Of a stretch of DNA of 59,577 bases, positions 24,273 through 34,038 are shown piece after piece. Origin of the DNA: an uncultured Bacteroidota bacterium. GTDB taxonomy: Bacteria; Bacteroidota; Bacteroidia; Chitinophagales; Chitinophagaceae. The notes under the pieces are model-generated. The model was not told the DNA's origin and did no database searches. It worked only from the letters and a program-made list of their open reading frames with translations. The DNA lies in contig CAIKZP010000050.1 of assembly GCA_903831935.1 (NCBI GenBank), positions 1 through 59,577 of the forward strand, read 5' to 3'. The translations under genes were made by a program, and so were the position numbers. Position 1 is the first letter of the stretch. Every line of letters starts with the position of its first letter.

Positions 24273-24938
24273 ATGTCGAATCAAAGTTTGTTTGAAAAAT
24301 TACAGTTGAAAGACGAAAAGAATCTCTTGATTCAAGGTATTCCTTCGTCTATTGAAAAACAGTTTGCAAAACTTACGTATGCAAAACATATCACCCCATT
24401 GCTTAAAAGCAAAAAGGTTGATTTTGCATTGGTATTTGCACTCAGTCAACAACAACTGAACAATGTATTGCGTGAAGTTTTTCCAGCACTAACATCAGAA
24501 ACTAAATTATGGGTGTCTTATCCTAAAACTTCTAGTAAAATCGTTAGCGATTTAAATAGAGATTGTAGTTGGGATTTCTTAATAAAAAACGAATACGAAT
24601 CAGTAAGGCAGATTGCTATTGATAATGTATGGAGTGCTATTCGATTTAAAAAGGTAGATACAATTCCAAACAGAGATCGTAGTTTTTCTGAAATTAAAAA
24701 CCTTGACTTACAAGAAGGGGAATTTGAAAAAAGATTAGTAGTGCCGCCAGCAGAATTGGGTAGTATGTTTTTAAAACACAAAGAAGCACAGTCCTTTTTT
24801 ACCTCCTTGTCTTTTTCAAATCAAAAAGAATATGTAAGCTGGATTGAGGCAGCAAAAAAAGAAGATACTAGAAAACGCAGACTAGAAACAGCACTCGAAA
24901 AATTATTGGCAGGAAAGAATAATCCAACCGAAAAATAA
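24273..24938 (+). CDS. YdeI/OmpD-associated family protein
   Basis: A 221-residue soluble protein. The C-terminal 60 residues (FFTSLSFSNQKEYVSWIEAAKKEDTRKRRLETALEKL, read in parts) fit the YdeI/OmpD-associated family, named for a proposed bacteriocin-protection role. The N-terminal half has VDFALVFALSQQQL and NVWSAIRFKKVD, resembling the small DUF3052-type domain. The start chosen is ATG 24273 (MSNQSLFEKL); an upstream TTG would add an implausible hydrophobic leader. The molecular function is not known. A strong terminator follows. Confidence 0.72.
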   Translation: MSNQSLFEKLQLKDEKNLLIQGIPSSIEKQFAKLTYAKHITPLLKSKKVDFALVFALSQQQLNNVLREVFPALTSETKLWVSYPKTSSKIVSDLNRDCSWDFLIKNEYESVRQIAIDNVWSAIRFKKVDTIPNRDRSFSEIKNLDLQEGEFEKRLVVPPAELGSMFLKHKEAQSFFTSLSFSNQKEYVSWIEAAKKEDTRKRRLETALEKLLAGKNNPTEK

Positions 24939-24958
24939 TTGCAATATTTTATAAAATT

Positions 24959-24995
24959 AAAAGCGCCTTCACAGAAAAATGAAGGCGCTTTTTTA
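24959..24995. terminator. Bidirectional intrinsic terminator, YdeI-like gene / dnaG
   Basis: AAAAGCGCCTTCA and TGAAGGCGCTTTT form a 13-base-pair GC-rich stem around an 8-base loop, flanked by A and T runs. It serves two convergent genes. Confidence 0.88.
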
Positions 24996-25011
24996 GTTAA
25001 AACACACTGAA

Positions 25012-26943
25012 TTATTTCATAATCACAGTGCCCAATTGCTGGGTAATATTTCGTTCAATTTCTTTTAAGTGTTGGTGTAATTCAATGAGGCGCATTTGTT
25101 CTTCTAATGGCGCAAATTCCATGTCACGTTGATTTTCTTCGAACATTTTTTTAATCTTTCGAAGCTTGTAAAAATTCACACTCATCAATACGTCTTGTTG
25201 GCTAAGGTCTCTGTTTAAAATATTCATGCCTTCCATTACTTCATCCCAATTTTGACTTAATTCAGAATTAGACATGGTAATATGAATCACTAGGTTTCTC
25301 AATTTTTCATTGGCATGGTACAACATTGATTTTGCAGTAGGTTCTAAGCCTTTTGCATACATTGTTTTATAGGTATCAAACAACTCTTCTAATTCGGGAT
25401 TGTCAAAATGAAATTGTTCTAATTCTTCGAAGATATAATCGGCCATTAATTTGGTTTCATCCCATTGACGTAAACCAAATTCTAACAACACTTTTATGAT
25501 ATTTCTTTCGTGTGCTTCGTCTCTATTAAAAAGTAATTGTTGGTCGTCTAAAACATCTTCTGGTTGACCCTGATTTATTTCATTGAAACTTGTTTGGTCA
25601 GTAGCTTGTTTTTTTTCTTCTTTAGTTAGTTTGTCGCGTTTAAGTTTGTTAACCAAATTGGTTAATCCTAATTCGTCAATTTTTAACATGCCAGCACACT
25701 GCCTAATATAATCTTGTTGACGCGTAAAGTCTTCTGCTTTATTTAATTTACTAATGGTTTCTGCAACTTGGTTTACTACCGTGCTTTTGCGAGACACATC
25801 ATTGCCAGCTTCCTTAAGCATTACTTCTAACTGAAATAAAATAAAATCTTTTTTATTTGCAGCAATGAATTCATTGAAGGCGGTAACACCTACTTTGTTT
25901 ACATAACTATCAGGATCTTCATTGTCGGGGATAAGCACTAAGCGCACATTCAATCCTTCTTCTAAAGCCATGTCTAATCCACGAAGTGCGGCTTTAACTC
26001 CTGCGCTATCGCCATCGTAAATTATGGTAAGATTATTAGTGTATTTTTTAACCAATCTTAATTGGTCTACTGTTAAAGAAGTACCACCACTCGCTACTAC
26101 ATTTTCAATACCTGCTTGGTGTAAACTAACTACATCGGTATATCCTTCAACCAATAAACATTCATTTGCTTTATCAATCGCAAGCCTTGCAAAATAAGAG
26201 CCGTATAGAATTTTACTTTTTACATAAATTTCATTTTCTGGCGTGTTAATATATTTTGGTCCGCGGTCTGATTTACCAATTACGCGCGCACCAAATCCTA
26301 TAACTTTTCCAGAATTATTATGAATAGGAAAAATAATTCTTCCCCTATAATTATCAGCTAATTCATTATTACTTCGTAGTGCAACCAAACCGGTTTTAGG
26401 AAGTATCTCCGGATTAAATTGATTGGCTAATAATGCTTTTGTTAAAGCATCTTTTATATCTGGATTAAAACCAATTTGAAATTTTTCAAGTACTGCATTT
26501 CTAAATCCGCGTTCTTGTAAATAGGAGAGTGCAATATTTTTTCCTTCCTCTGTTTCTGTTAGTTGTGTTGTAAAGAATTTTTGTGCAAAATGGTTGATGG
26601 CAAATAAACTATCGGCCGTTTGATTTTGCAATTTTTGTTCGGGGCTTGATTCGCTTTCTTCTATTTCAATATTGTAACGAGCTGCCAACCATCTTAACGC
26701 TTCAACATAACTGTATTTTTCGTGCTCCATTAAAAATGTAATGCTGTTGCCACTTTTGCCACAACCAAAACATTTATAAATTTCTTTTGCAGGAGATACG
26801 GTAAAGGAAGGAGATTTCTCGTTATGAAATGGACACAATCCTAAGTAATTAGTGCCTCTTTTTTTCAGTTTCACAAATTCGCCCACCACATCCATGATGT
26901 CAATCTGATTGGTAATCTGTTGTATGGTGTTTGGAGAAATCAT
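25012..26943 (-). CDS. dnaG: DNA primase
   Basis: Makes RNA primers at the replication fork. The 643-residue protein has an N-terminal zinc-binding domain with Cys37, His40, Cys58 and Cys61 (LCPFHNEKSP...YKCFGCGKSGN). The TOPRIM catalytic core follows, with LVEGYTDVVSLHQAG and TIIYDGDSAGVKAALRG. The C-terminal helical helicase-binding region (about 430-643) is rich in charged helices and poorly conserved. It is divergent from the DeoR-type gene across 95 bases. Confidence 0.95.
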   Translation of the reverse strand: MISPNTIQQITNQIDIMDVVGEFVKLKKRGTNYLGLCPFHNEKSPSFTVSPAKEIYKCFGCGKSGNSITFLMEHEKYSYVEALRWLAARYNIEIEESESSPEQKLQNQTADSLFAINHFAQKFFTTQLTETEEGKNIALSYLQERGFRNAVLEKFQIGFNPDIKDALTKALLANQFNPEILPKTGLVALRSNNELADNYRGRIIFPIHNNSGKVIGFGARVIGKSDRGPKYINTPENEIYVKSKILYGSYFARLAIDKANECLLVEGYTDVVSLHQAGIENVVASGGTSLTVDQLRLVKKYTNNLTIIYDGDSAGVKAALRGLDMALEEGLNVRLVLIPDNEDPDSYVNKVGVTAFNEFIAANKKDFILFQLEVMLKEAGNDVSRKSTVVNQVAETISKLNKAEDFTRQQDYIRQCAGMLKIDELGLTNLVNKLKRDKLTKEEKKQATDQTSFNEINQGQPEDVLDDQQLLFNRDEAHERNIIKVLLEFGLRQWDETKLMADYIFEELEQFHFDNPELEELFDTYKTMYAKGLEPTAKSMLYHANEKLRNLVIHITMSNSELSQNWDEVMEGMNILNRDLSQQDVLMSVNFYKLRKIKKMFEENQRDMEFAPLEEQMRLIELHQHLKEIERNITQQLGTVIMK

Positions 26944-27038
26944 TCAGAGCGAAGATAAAATCTTTCGGCTTAGGTTTGAATTTTATTCGGGTTCATAAAA
27001 AAAACGAGTCTGTTTTTGAATTTCTATTAAATTTAACC

Positions 27039-27785
27039 ATGCTTAAAAGAGAAAGGCAGGCTTATATACTGCAACAAATCAATATTCATAACAAAGTATT
27101 AAGTTCAGACCTAAGTGTTCACCTAGAAGTGTCGGAAGATACTATTCGCCGCGATTTACAGGAACTTTCAGAACAGGGTAAGCTCATAAAAGTACATGGT
27201 GGAGGGCTCTCTAAATCTTTTCATTTTACATTAGAACCCAATCCAGTATACTCTTTGCCAGAAAAAAAGGTGATTGCATTTAAAGCACGTAACTTAATTC
27301 AAGATGGGATGTTTGTTTTGTTAACTGGAGGAACCACTATCTTAGAACTAGTAAAATCTTTACCCGATGAATTGAATGCCACATTCATTACAGTTAGTTT
27401 ACCCATTGCCCTTGCTCTACTAAATCATCCTAATTCAGAAGTGATATTTTTAGGAAATAGATTGCTTAAAAACGCTCAAATGTCGGTTGGGGCCGAGGTT
27501 GTATTAAGATTACAAGAAATTAAAGCCGATATCTGCTTTTTAGGAACCAATAGTATCGATGCCAATTTTGGTATTACAGATATGGAATGGGAAATTATTG
27601 AAGTAAAAAAAGCAATGATTAAAAGTGCCCAAAAAACGGTTTCGCTTGCCATATCTGAAAAATTAAATAGTATCCAAAGATTACAAGTTTGTAAAACCCA
27701 GGATGTTGATATCCTTATCACTGAATTAAATCCTACGAATCAAGTTTTAGCACCTTATTTGGGTAAAGTGGCACAAATTTTATAA
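27039..27785 (+). CDS. DeoR/GlpR-family transcriptional regulator
   Basis: A 248-residue repressor-type regulator. The N-terminal DeoR helix-turn-helix is seen in RERQAYILQQINIHNKVLSSDLSVHLEVSEDTIRRDLQEL, followed by the GKLIKVHGGG hinge. The C-terminal DeoRC sugar-phosphate sensor domain covers about residues 75-235 (FVLLTGGTTILELVKSLP; FLGTNSIDANFGITDMEWEIIEVKKAMI). The start chosen is ATG 27039; the open frame continues upstream only into the dnaG region. It lies directly before the SusC/SusD locus, so that locus is a possible target, but DeoR proteins often control cytoplasmic sugar-phosphate genes, and no such gene is adjacent. Confidence 0.85.
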   Translation: MLKRERQAYILQQINIHNKVLSSDLSVHLEVSEDTIRRDLQELSEQGKLIKVHGGGLSKSFHFTLEPNPVYSLPEKKVIAFKARNLIQDGMFVLLTGGTTILELVKSLPDELNATFITVSLPIALALLNHPNSEVIFLGNRLLKNAQMSVGAEVVLRLQEIKADICFLGTNSIDANFGITDMEWEIIEVKKAMIKSAQKTVSLAISEKLNSIQRLQVCKTQDVDILITELNPTNQVLAPYLGKVAQIL

Positions 27786-27814
27786 GTACTTAACATTAAA
27801 CGATGGGTGCTCAG

Positions 27815-27839
27815 TCAACTGATTCAGGAATCAAGTTGA
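27815..27839. repeat. Near-palindrome after the DeoR-family gene
   Basis: TCAACTGATTC and GAATCAAGTTGA are complementary except for one bulged base, separated by two bases. No T-run follows, so it is better read as a possible operator or RNA-stabilising hairpin than a terminator. Confidence 0.35.
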
Positions 27840-28020
27840 ATTCATGCAGTTATATGCGGGTTTTGGCATATTTAATCCATTAAAAATGCAAGTTTGCCTA
27901 AATGTTTAAAAATATATTCGTTAATGTGGCCTACAAATTTTAACATTGCTCTATGATTTCCTCTAAAATTTGAGTTGTTTTCTCTTTTGCGGTTTTTTGC
28001 GTAAAAAAAAGGAGAACACC

Positions 28021-28074
28021 ATGCAATGTTTTAGAGGGTTGATATGTCCTATTATTTGGAACTTGAAGTTTTAA
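28021..28074 (+). CDS. Possible 17-residue leader peptide upstream of susC
   Basis: ATG 28021 opens a 17-codon frame (MQCFRGLICPIIWNLKF) ending 17 bases before the earliest susC ATG. AAGGAGAACACC precedes it, giving an unusually good Shine-Dalgarno match 7-8 bases from the ATG for a phylum that rarely uses one. One arm of the inverted repeat at 27960/28029 overlaps its first codons. It could be a regulatory leader, or the Shine-Dalgarno match could be chance. Confidence 0.25.
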   Translation: MQCFRGLICPIIWNLKF

Positions 28075-28118
28075 AAAAAGGTCAGTACTAAATGAATTAC
28101 GAAAACAAAAAAATTGTT

Positions 28119-31100
28119 ATGAGAAAAATTGCTTCTTTGATGAAAGTAGTCGTTCTACTACTTCTCATTTTCTCGTTGCCTTCTTATGGGCAAAGCCAAA
28201 CAGTATCCGGCACTGTGCAGGATGCTGATAAAAAAACACCATTGGCGGGTGTTACGATTAAAGTTGTGGGAACTACCACTACTGCCCAAACAAATGAAAA
28301 GGGCGCATTTACAGTAAAAGCCACTAAAGGCCAATCCCTATTAGTAAGTTATATAGGTTTTGAAACCAAAAAAGCCGATGTTACTGGTACTAGCATGACA
28401 ATTCTTTTGAAAAGTTCTGTTGCAGAATTAGATGAAGTTGTTGTTGCGATGGATATCAAACGTAAATCGAGAGATTTGGGTTATTCAACACAAGTAGTTA
28501 AAGGAGATGACATTAAAGAAACACAACGTGAAAGTTTTGTAAATGGTTTGCAAGGTAGAATTGCCGGTGCTACTATTACATCAACTTCAGGTGTTCCTGG
28601 AGCATCTTCAACTATTGTATTGCGTGGATTTAACTCAATGTCTTTAAATAACCAACCATTATTTGTGGTTGATGGTGTAATTAGAGATAACTCAACAATT
28701 GATGCGGTTGCGGTTGTGCCAGCTGCAGCAGGTCAAAGTAATACATCGAATGACTTTACCAATAGAATTTCTGATATCAATCCAAATGATATTGAATCAA
28801 TCACTGTATTGAAAGGGCCAGAAGCAACGGTTTTGTATGGTAGTTCTGCTAGTAATGGAGCGATTGTAATTACCACAAAACGTGCAAAAATTACAGTAGG
28901 TAAAAGATTCAACGTTAACTACGACAATAGTTTCCGTATGCAATCTTTACAAAATATTCCATCTATTTATAATGGATTCCAACAAGGAACCAATGGTAAT
29001 GCATCAACTGGAACTTTTTCTGCTTTCGGTCCTGCAATGAATGCTTCTACACCAATCTATGATAACGTAGGTAACTTCTTTAAAACAGCTTTTGGACAAA
29101 CCCAAAACTTAGGTGTTGATTTTGGAACGGCAAAGTCTAGTTATAGAGCGAGTGGATCTTATTACGATCAAACTGGGGTTGTTCCAAATACCCGTTTACA
29201 AAGAATCAATTTCCGTTTAACCAATAATACAAAAATTGGTAAACATTTAGATATCACACCTTCTATTGCTTACAGTAATAGTAGTAATGATAAAGCCATG
29301 AAAGGTTCTGGTGGTTATTTATTGAACTTGTTTTTGTGGCCATCAACTGATGATGCACGAAATTTTCAATTGGCAAATGGGCATAAAAGATATTTAGTAA
29401 ATACTACCGCAAACAATCCTGCAGACGATGCTGGTTTAGGAACTATTTCTGAAACAGATAATCCGTTTTTTGCTGCTAATAGAAACGTATCAAAAGATAA
29501 AACCAATAACTACGAAGCTAATTTAGCCATCAACTATAACCCACTTCCTTGGTTAACAGTTGCAGGAAGATTTGGTTACAACAATTATAATACAGAAGGT
29601 TTCCAATACCGTGATCCAGAATCTGCTTCACAATCTTCTATGGCTAATAAAGGTCAATTAGATAATTATTGGGTTAAAACAACTACTTATAACCATACTG
29701 TATCTGCTACCGCTAGAAAAGCATTTGGCAAATTCAATACACGTTTAACGGTTGGTACTCGTTGGAGTCAAGCTGAATCACAATCTTTTGGTGTATCAGG
29801 AACATTTGATAGCACTAGAGGATTTGATAGTAGTAGTACTGGTATTGCAACAAGAACGCGTTTGGCTAGATCTACTCTTTATGGTTCAGGTCAATGGAAT
29901 ATTCGTAAGAACTACCAAGTAGCTGAGTTTGCAGAAGCAACCATTAGCTATAATAACTTGATTTTCTTAACAGGTTCTATGGCTTTTGAATCATCTTCTG
30001 TATTACCTGCGGCTAATAGAAACTATAGTTATCCAGGAGGAAGTTTGAGTGTGATTATGAGTGATATCATACCTGCGTTGAAAGGCGGCTTATTAAGTTA
30101 TTGGAAATTGAGAGGGTCTTTAGCATCTACGGCTAGGCTCCCAGATCCATATTCTAATCAGTCGAATTTTGTTCCAACAGTTACAAGTGCAAATACACCT
30201 CCAACAACTGGAACTTTAATTCCTTCTCCTTTACAATATGCATTTACCAATGCAAATCCAGATTTGAAACCTGAAACACAAAATACTTATGAAGTAGGTA
30301 CTGAGTTAAGAATGTTTCATGATGTGGTGACTTTGGATGGTGCTTATTATAATACATTGGCATTAAACCAAATTGCACAAGGATTTAGAGCAAGTTATGG
30401 TACTGGATTTGTATTAAATACACAAAACAATTCAAGTGTACGTAACCAAGGTATTGAAGTGTCATTAGGAATTAAAGCTATTCGTAAAAAGGATTTTGAA
30501 TGGAATATCCAATTCAACTTAAACCACATGTGGAATAAGGTTTTGGCAATTCCTTTACCTATTGATATTGCAGGTGCCGATTACTATGATGCATCTACAT
30601 GGTTGTATGGTAGTGCAAGAGGTGGTTTGCGTCCAGGTTATTCTACTGGTACAATTACTAGTGCTGGTTATAAGCGCCAAGATTTAACCCCAACAGGGGC
30701 TAATGGTTTATTACCAAATGATGGTGCAATTTTATTAGATCCTACTACAGGATTGCCTTTAAATGATGCAACATTCCGTGTAAGAGGTGATAGAACTGTT
30801 TGGTTAACATTAGGAACAATAAACAGGTTTAGATACAAAGACTGGAACTTGAGTTTCTTATGGGATTTAAGAATGGGCGGAGATGTTTTCAATGCTACTA
30901 ATATGTACCTAACTATTTTAGGTAAATCTGCTAAAACTGCAGACCGTATGACGCCTAGAATTATTCAAGGTATTCTTAAAAATGGTTTAGAAAATACTGC
31001 TACACCTACTATCAATAACATCATTGTAACTCCTTATTATAACTATAGTTACTATGGTGGAACTGCAATGCCTGAAGAAGATTATATGGAACGTGGTATC

Positions 31101-31388
31101 AATGCTTTCCGTTTAAGAGATATTTCTATCAGCTATTCAGTGCCTTCTAAATATTTGGGTAAAAAATCAAATGTGGATTCTCCAGGTTTGTTAGACTACT
31201 TACCATTTAGATCATTGTCTTTCTTCCTAACTTGTAATGACTTGGTATTATTCACCAACTACTCAGGAGCTGATCCTTCTGCGAATGGTGGTAACGCTTC
31301 ATTAAGAGGTGTGGGTGCTGTAGGCTTCGACTACGGTAATATCGCAGCTCCTTTAAGTTTTAACGCAGGTCTTAGAGTAGGATTTTAA
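28119..31388 (+). CDS. susC: SusC/RagA-family TonB-linked outer membrane protein
   Basis: An outer-membrane TonB-dependent importer that works under a SusD lid. About 1,089 residues from ATG 28119 (MRKIASLMKVVVLLLL), which gives a standard signal peptide ending in YGQ; ATG 28092 would add nine residues. A carboxypeptidase-like beta domain (VSGTVQDADKKTPLAGVTIK) covers about residues 25-100. The plug domain follows (ESFVNGLQGRIAGATI, IVLRGFNSM, PLFVVDGVI, ITVLKGPEATVLYGSSASNGAIVITTK). The remainder is a beta barrel ending in the terminal LRVGF, with the aromatic last residue expected for outer-membrane assembly. The cargo, glycan or peptide, cannot be told from sequence. Confidence 0.92.
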   Translation: MRKIASLMKVVVLLLLIFSLPSYGQSQTVSGTVQDADKKTPLAGVTIKVVGTTTTAQTNEKGAFTVKATKGQSLLVSYIGFETKKADVTGTSMTILLKSSVAELDEVVVAMDIKRKSRDLGYSTQVVKGDDIKETQRESFVNGLQGRIAGATITSTSGVPGASSTIVLRGFNSMSLNNQPLFVVDGVIRDNSTIDAVAVVPAAAGQSNTSNDFTNRISDINPNDIESITVLKGPEATVLYGSSASNGAIVITTKRAKITVGKRFNVNYDNSFRMQSLQNIPSIYNGFQQGTNGNASTGTFSAFGPAMNASTPIYDNVGNFFKTAFGQTQNLGVDFGTAKSSYRASGSYYDQTGVVPNTRLQRINFRLTNNTKIGKHLDITPSIAYSNSSNDKAMKGSGGYLLNLFLWPSTDDARNFQLANGHKRYLVNTTANNPADDAGLGTISETDNPFFAANRNVSKDKTNNYEANLAINYNPLPWLTVAGRFGYNNYNTEGFQYRDPESASQSSMANKGQLDNYWVKTTTYNHTVSATARKAFGKFNTRLTVGTRWSQAESQSFGVSGTFDSTRGFDSSSTGIATRTRLARSTLYGSGQWNIRKNYQVAEFAEATISYNNLIFLTGSMAFESSSVLPAANRNYSYPGGSLSVIMSDIIPALKGGLLSYWKLRGSLASTARLPDPYSNQSNFVPTVTSANTPPTTGTLIPSPLQYAFTNANPDLKPETQNTYEVGTELRMFHDVVTLDGAYYNTLALNQIAQGFRASYGTGFVLNTQNNSSVRNQGIEVSLGIKAIRKKDFEWNIQFNLNHMWNKVLAIPLPIDIAGADYYDASTWLYGSARGGLRPGYSTGTITSAGYKRQDLTPTGANGLLPNDGAILLDPTTGLPLNDATFRVRGDRTVWLTLGTINRFRYKDWNLSFLWDLRMGGDVFNATNMYLTILGKSAKTADRMTPRIIQGILKNGLENTATPTINNIIVTPYYNYSYYGGTAMPEEDYMERGINAFRLRDISISYSVPSKYLGKKSNVDSPGLLDYLPFRSLSFFLTCNDLVLFTNYSGADPSANGGNASLRGVGAVGFDYGNIAAPLSFNAGLRVGF

Positions 31389-31412
31389 TTGAATAACATT
31401 AAACTAGGTAAC

Positions 31413-33080
31413 ATGAAACATAAATTCGGCATAACCTCTTTTTTTGCAGTAATAGTTACTGCACTAGCGGTTATCTCTTTTCAATCTTGTTCAAAAAAGC
31501 TCGATGAAGCTTATTTGAATCCTAATAATCCAATTGAGGGTTCTATTGAGGCAATTTTGCCCAATGTCATTAATCAAATGACATCTACAGCAGCGCCCCC
31601 AGCAGGTGGTGGTGGTGGTTCTTATGGACCTGTTTGTGAATCAGTAAACTTGGGTAAGTATATCCAATTTTGGAATTTGAATGGAACTGGAGATCAGTAC
31701 GATCAAATGGGTGGTGTTTATGGAACAGTTTCTGATAATACAGGATTGGTTTGGGCCATGCATTATTATGGTATTGGTCAAAATGCAAAATTCATTATTT
31801 CTAGAGGTACAGAGCAAAAGAAATGGGATTATGTAGGTGTAGCCAATGCTATTTTCGCCTTTAGTTGGTTAACATTAACTGAAGAATATGGTGAAGTGAT
31901 TTTAAGAGATGCATTCAATCAAAGTTTGCAACAATTTAAATACGACCAGCAATCTTTAGTGTACGATACAGTCCGTCAAATTTGCGACAGTGCTATCATG
32001 TATTTGAATAAAACTGGAGATGGTGTTAGTGCAGCTAACCTAGCTTATGGTGACGGATACTTTTATGGCGGTGATGTAAACAAATGGAAGAAATTTGTTT
32101 ATGCTATTAAAGCAAGAACATTCGCACATTTAAGCAATAAGTCTTTCTATGCCTCAAAAGGCTATGCAGATTCAGCGATTAAATATTGCGATTTGTCTAT
32201 TACCAATAATGCCGACAATGCTATGCAAAAATGGGTTGGTGGTAACTTTAGCGGAACCAATAACTATTTTGGTCCTTATAGAGGAAATATTGGTACCCTA
32301 AGACAATCTGCTTTCATTGCTAATTTGTTAACAGGTGCTGCTGCAACTTCTCCATTTAAAGGAGTTTTTGACCCTCGTACACCATACTTGATTAATGAAA
32401 ACACTAATGGTACCTATAAAGGGGTTGTTCCAAATCTAGGACCTTCAGGGTTAGCTACTGCCGATCAACCAAAGAATTTTTGGAGAGCAGCATTCTCTTC
32501 TACCGCTGTTACTGCCGATTCTGGAAGATATATCTTTAATAATTTGGCGCCTTTTCCAATTATCACTGCTGCAGAAATTCAGTTTGTGAAAGCTGAAGCC
32601 GCATTTAGAAAAGGAGACAAAGCACTTGCATTAGCAGCATATACCAATGGAATTAACTTATCATTCGATATGTTGATTAATACTTATCAAACGCGTATTC
32701 CAAGTGTTTCTCAAATTACACCTGCAACAAGGGCTGCATATTTAGCGAATCCTGCTGTAGTTCCTACAGTTGCTGCTTCATTAACATTGAGCCAAATCAT
32801 GTTGCAAAAATACATTGCCTTATATGGTTATGGATTCAATGAAACATGGGTTGATATGCGTCGTTATCACTATCTTGATAAAGATCCTACAACAGGAAAT
32901 CAAGTGTATGCCGATTTTACTTTACCAACTACCTTGCATATTTATAACGCTGGTAAATTGGCTTATCGTTGTCGTCCTAGGTATAACTCAGAATATTTAT
33001 ACAATATTCCAGCCTTACAAACTATTGGCGCATTGGCATCTGATTATCATACCAAAGAACATTGGTTCAGTCAACCATAA
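31413..33080 (+). CDS. SusD-like (SusD_2 type) surface lipoprotein
   Basis: A ligand-binding lid lipoprotein that pairs with the SusC protein 24 bases upstream. It has 555 residues from ATG 31413. The signal peptide ends in FQSCSKK, lipidated at Cys26. The mature N-terminus (LDEAYLNPNNP) and the helix-rich TPR-like body (WDYVGVANAIFAFSWLTLTEEYGEV; FVYAIKARTFAHLSN; EIQFVKAEAAFRKGD) fit the SusD_2 group common in Chitinophagaceae. A Pro/Gly-rich loop (PPAGGGGGSYGP) sits near residue 60. The late motif QKYIALYGYGFNETWVDMRRYHY is characteristic of SusD-like proteins. Confidence 0.9.
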   Translation: MKHKFGITSFFAVIVTALAVISFQSCSKKLDEAYLNPNNPIEGSIEAILPNVINQMTSTAAPPAGGGGGSYGPVCESVNLGKYIQFWNLNGTGDQYDQMGGVYGTVSDNTGLVWAMHYYGIGQNAKFIISRGTEQKKWDYVGVANAIFAFSWLTLTEEYGEVILRDAFNQSLQQFKYDQQSLVYDTVRQICDSAIMYLNKTGDGVSAANLAYGDGYFYGGDVNKWKKFVYAIKARTFAHLSNKSFYASKGYADSAIKYCDLSITNNADNAMQKWVGGNFSGTNNYFGPYRGNIGTLRQSAFIANLLTGAAATSPFKGVFDPRTPYLINENTNGTYKGVVPNLGPSGLATADQPKNFWRAAFSSTAVTADSGRYIFNNLAPFPIITAAEIQFVKAEAAFRKGDKALALAAYTNGINLSFDMLINTYQTRIPSVSQITPATRAAYLANPAVVPTVAASLTLSQIMLQKYIALYGYGFNETWVDMRRYHYLDKDPTTGNQVYADFTLPTTLHIYNAGKLAYRCRPRYNSEYLYNIPALQTIGALASDYHTKEHWFSQP

Positions 33081-33103
33081 TCTTAATTTTTAAATAGTTT
33101 ACG

Positions 33104-33892
33104 ATGAAAAAACGAATTTTAAAATATTCATTCTTAGTATCAGCATTCTTTTTATTGTTTGCTTGTGCTAAGGAAAGTGGGGTAACCAACCAAGCATATA
33201 CTGCTTATGGTGTATCTTCTACCCAAGGTCAATTAAAAATAAATCTTGCTTTTGCATATACTATCAGTAATGCTACGATGCTAATTAAAATTAATGGCAA
33301 TGTAGTAAGTAATGCGTTGGCTACAAGAACACCTTTCCCAGGTGGTGGATACAATACCAATGGTAGTAACTATGCTTTGTATTTGAATGTGCCAATTGGC
33401 TCAAATGCAGTGTCTGTAGTAATTCCAAAAGTGGGTACCAATACTGATTCTGTTGTGTTATTCAATAAAACAGTTACAATACCAGACAATGCACCTTATA
33501 CTTTGCATATAGCTGATACAGCTACTACTACTCAATCTTTATTGGTTAAAAATAATATCGATAATTTACCAACAGATTATTGCAGGTATCGTTTTGTGAA
33601 TTTAATGCCAAATATGCCGAGTGTAGATTTGTATAAAGATGGTGTTTTAGTGCAAACGGGTATTGCTTATATGGCAGCTTCTGCTACATTTGAAATGCCT
33701 TATGCTTCAGGAACGCCTTCTTGGACAATTCGTCCAAATGGAGCTGCTGTAACTACTGCTGCTGTTGCAACTTATGCTAGTACCAATACAATGCAAAGAA
33801 ATGTTGTATTAACTGTTTTTGCAATGGGCTATAATGGTCAAACAGGAACAAGATTGCCTTACTTATCTTTTATTTTGGATAAAAACCAATAA
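33104..33892 (+). CDS. DUF4397-containing lipoprotein
   Basis: A 262-residue lipoprotein whose signal peptide ends in LLFACAKES with Cys21. The central and C-terminal parts show the DUF4397 pattern, CRYRFVNLMPNMPSVDLYKDGVLV then GIAYMAASATFEMP, a beta-sandwich repeat found in Bacteroidota surface proteins. It lies 23 bases after the SusD gene and ends at a strong terminator, so it is the third gene of the operon and probably an extra surface-exposed component. Its ligand is unknown. Confidence 0.82.
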   Translation: MKKRILKYSFLVSAFFLLFACAKESGVTNQAYTAYGVSSTQGQLKINLAFAYTISNATMLIKINGNVVSNALATRTPFPGGGYNTNGSNYALYLNVPIGSNAVSVVIPKVGTNTDSVVLFNKTVTIPDNAPYTLHIADTATTTQSLLVKNNIDNLPTDYCRYRFVNLMPNMPSVDLYKDGVLVQTGIAYMAASATFEMPYASGTPSWTIRPNGAAVTTAAVATYASTNTMQRNVVLTVFAMGYNGQTGTRLPYLSFILDKNQ

Positions 33893-33917
33893 AACTTAAG
33901 TACAATAATACATTGTG

Positions 33918-33957
33918 AAAAAGGGAAGTGACTAATTAGTTACTTCCCTTTTTCTTT
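33918..33957 (+). terminator. Intrinsic terminator of the susCD-DUF4397 operon
   Basis: AAAAAGGGAAGT (33918-33929) pairs with ACTTCCCTTTTT (33942-33953), with inner ACT/AGT pairs and an AATT loop. It is followed by CTTTTTT. Confidence 0.88.
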
Positions 33958-34038
33958 TTTAACATACTTATGTTCTATTGCCAACAAGCTTTTTTGTAAT
34001 TTCACCAAACAAATATTCATTGTAGTTAATTGGCATTT

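Larger units (their letters stand above)
27786..28091. other. Leader/control region upstream of susC
   Basis: This gap of about 300 bases holds a near-palindrome (27815-27839), a 9-base inverted repeat with distant arms (27960-27968 and 28029-28037) and a 17-codon frame with a Shine-Dalgarno-like sequence (28021-28074). No clear TAnnTTTG box is present; TATTATTTG at about 28050 is off by one base. Confidence 0.5.
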
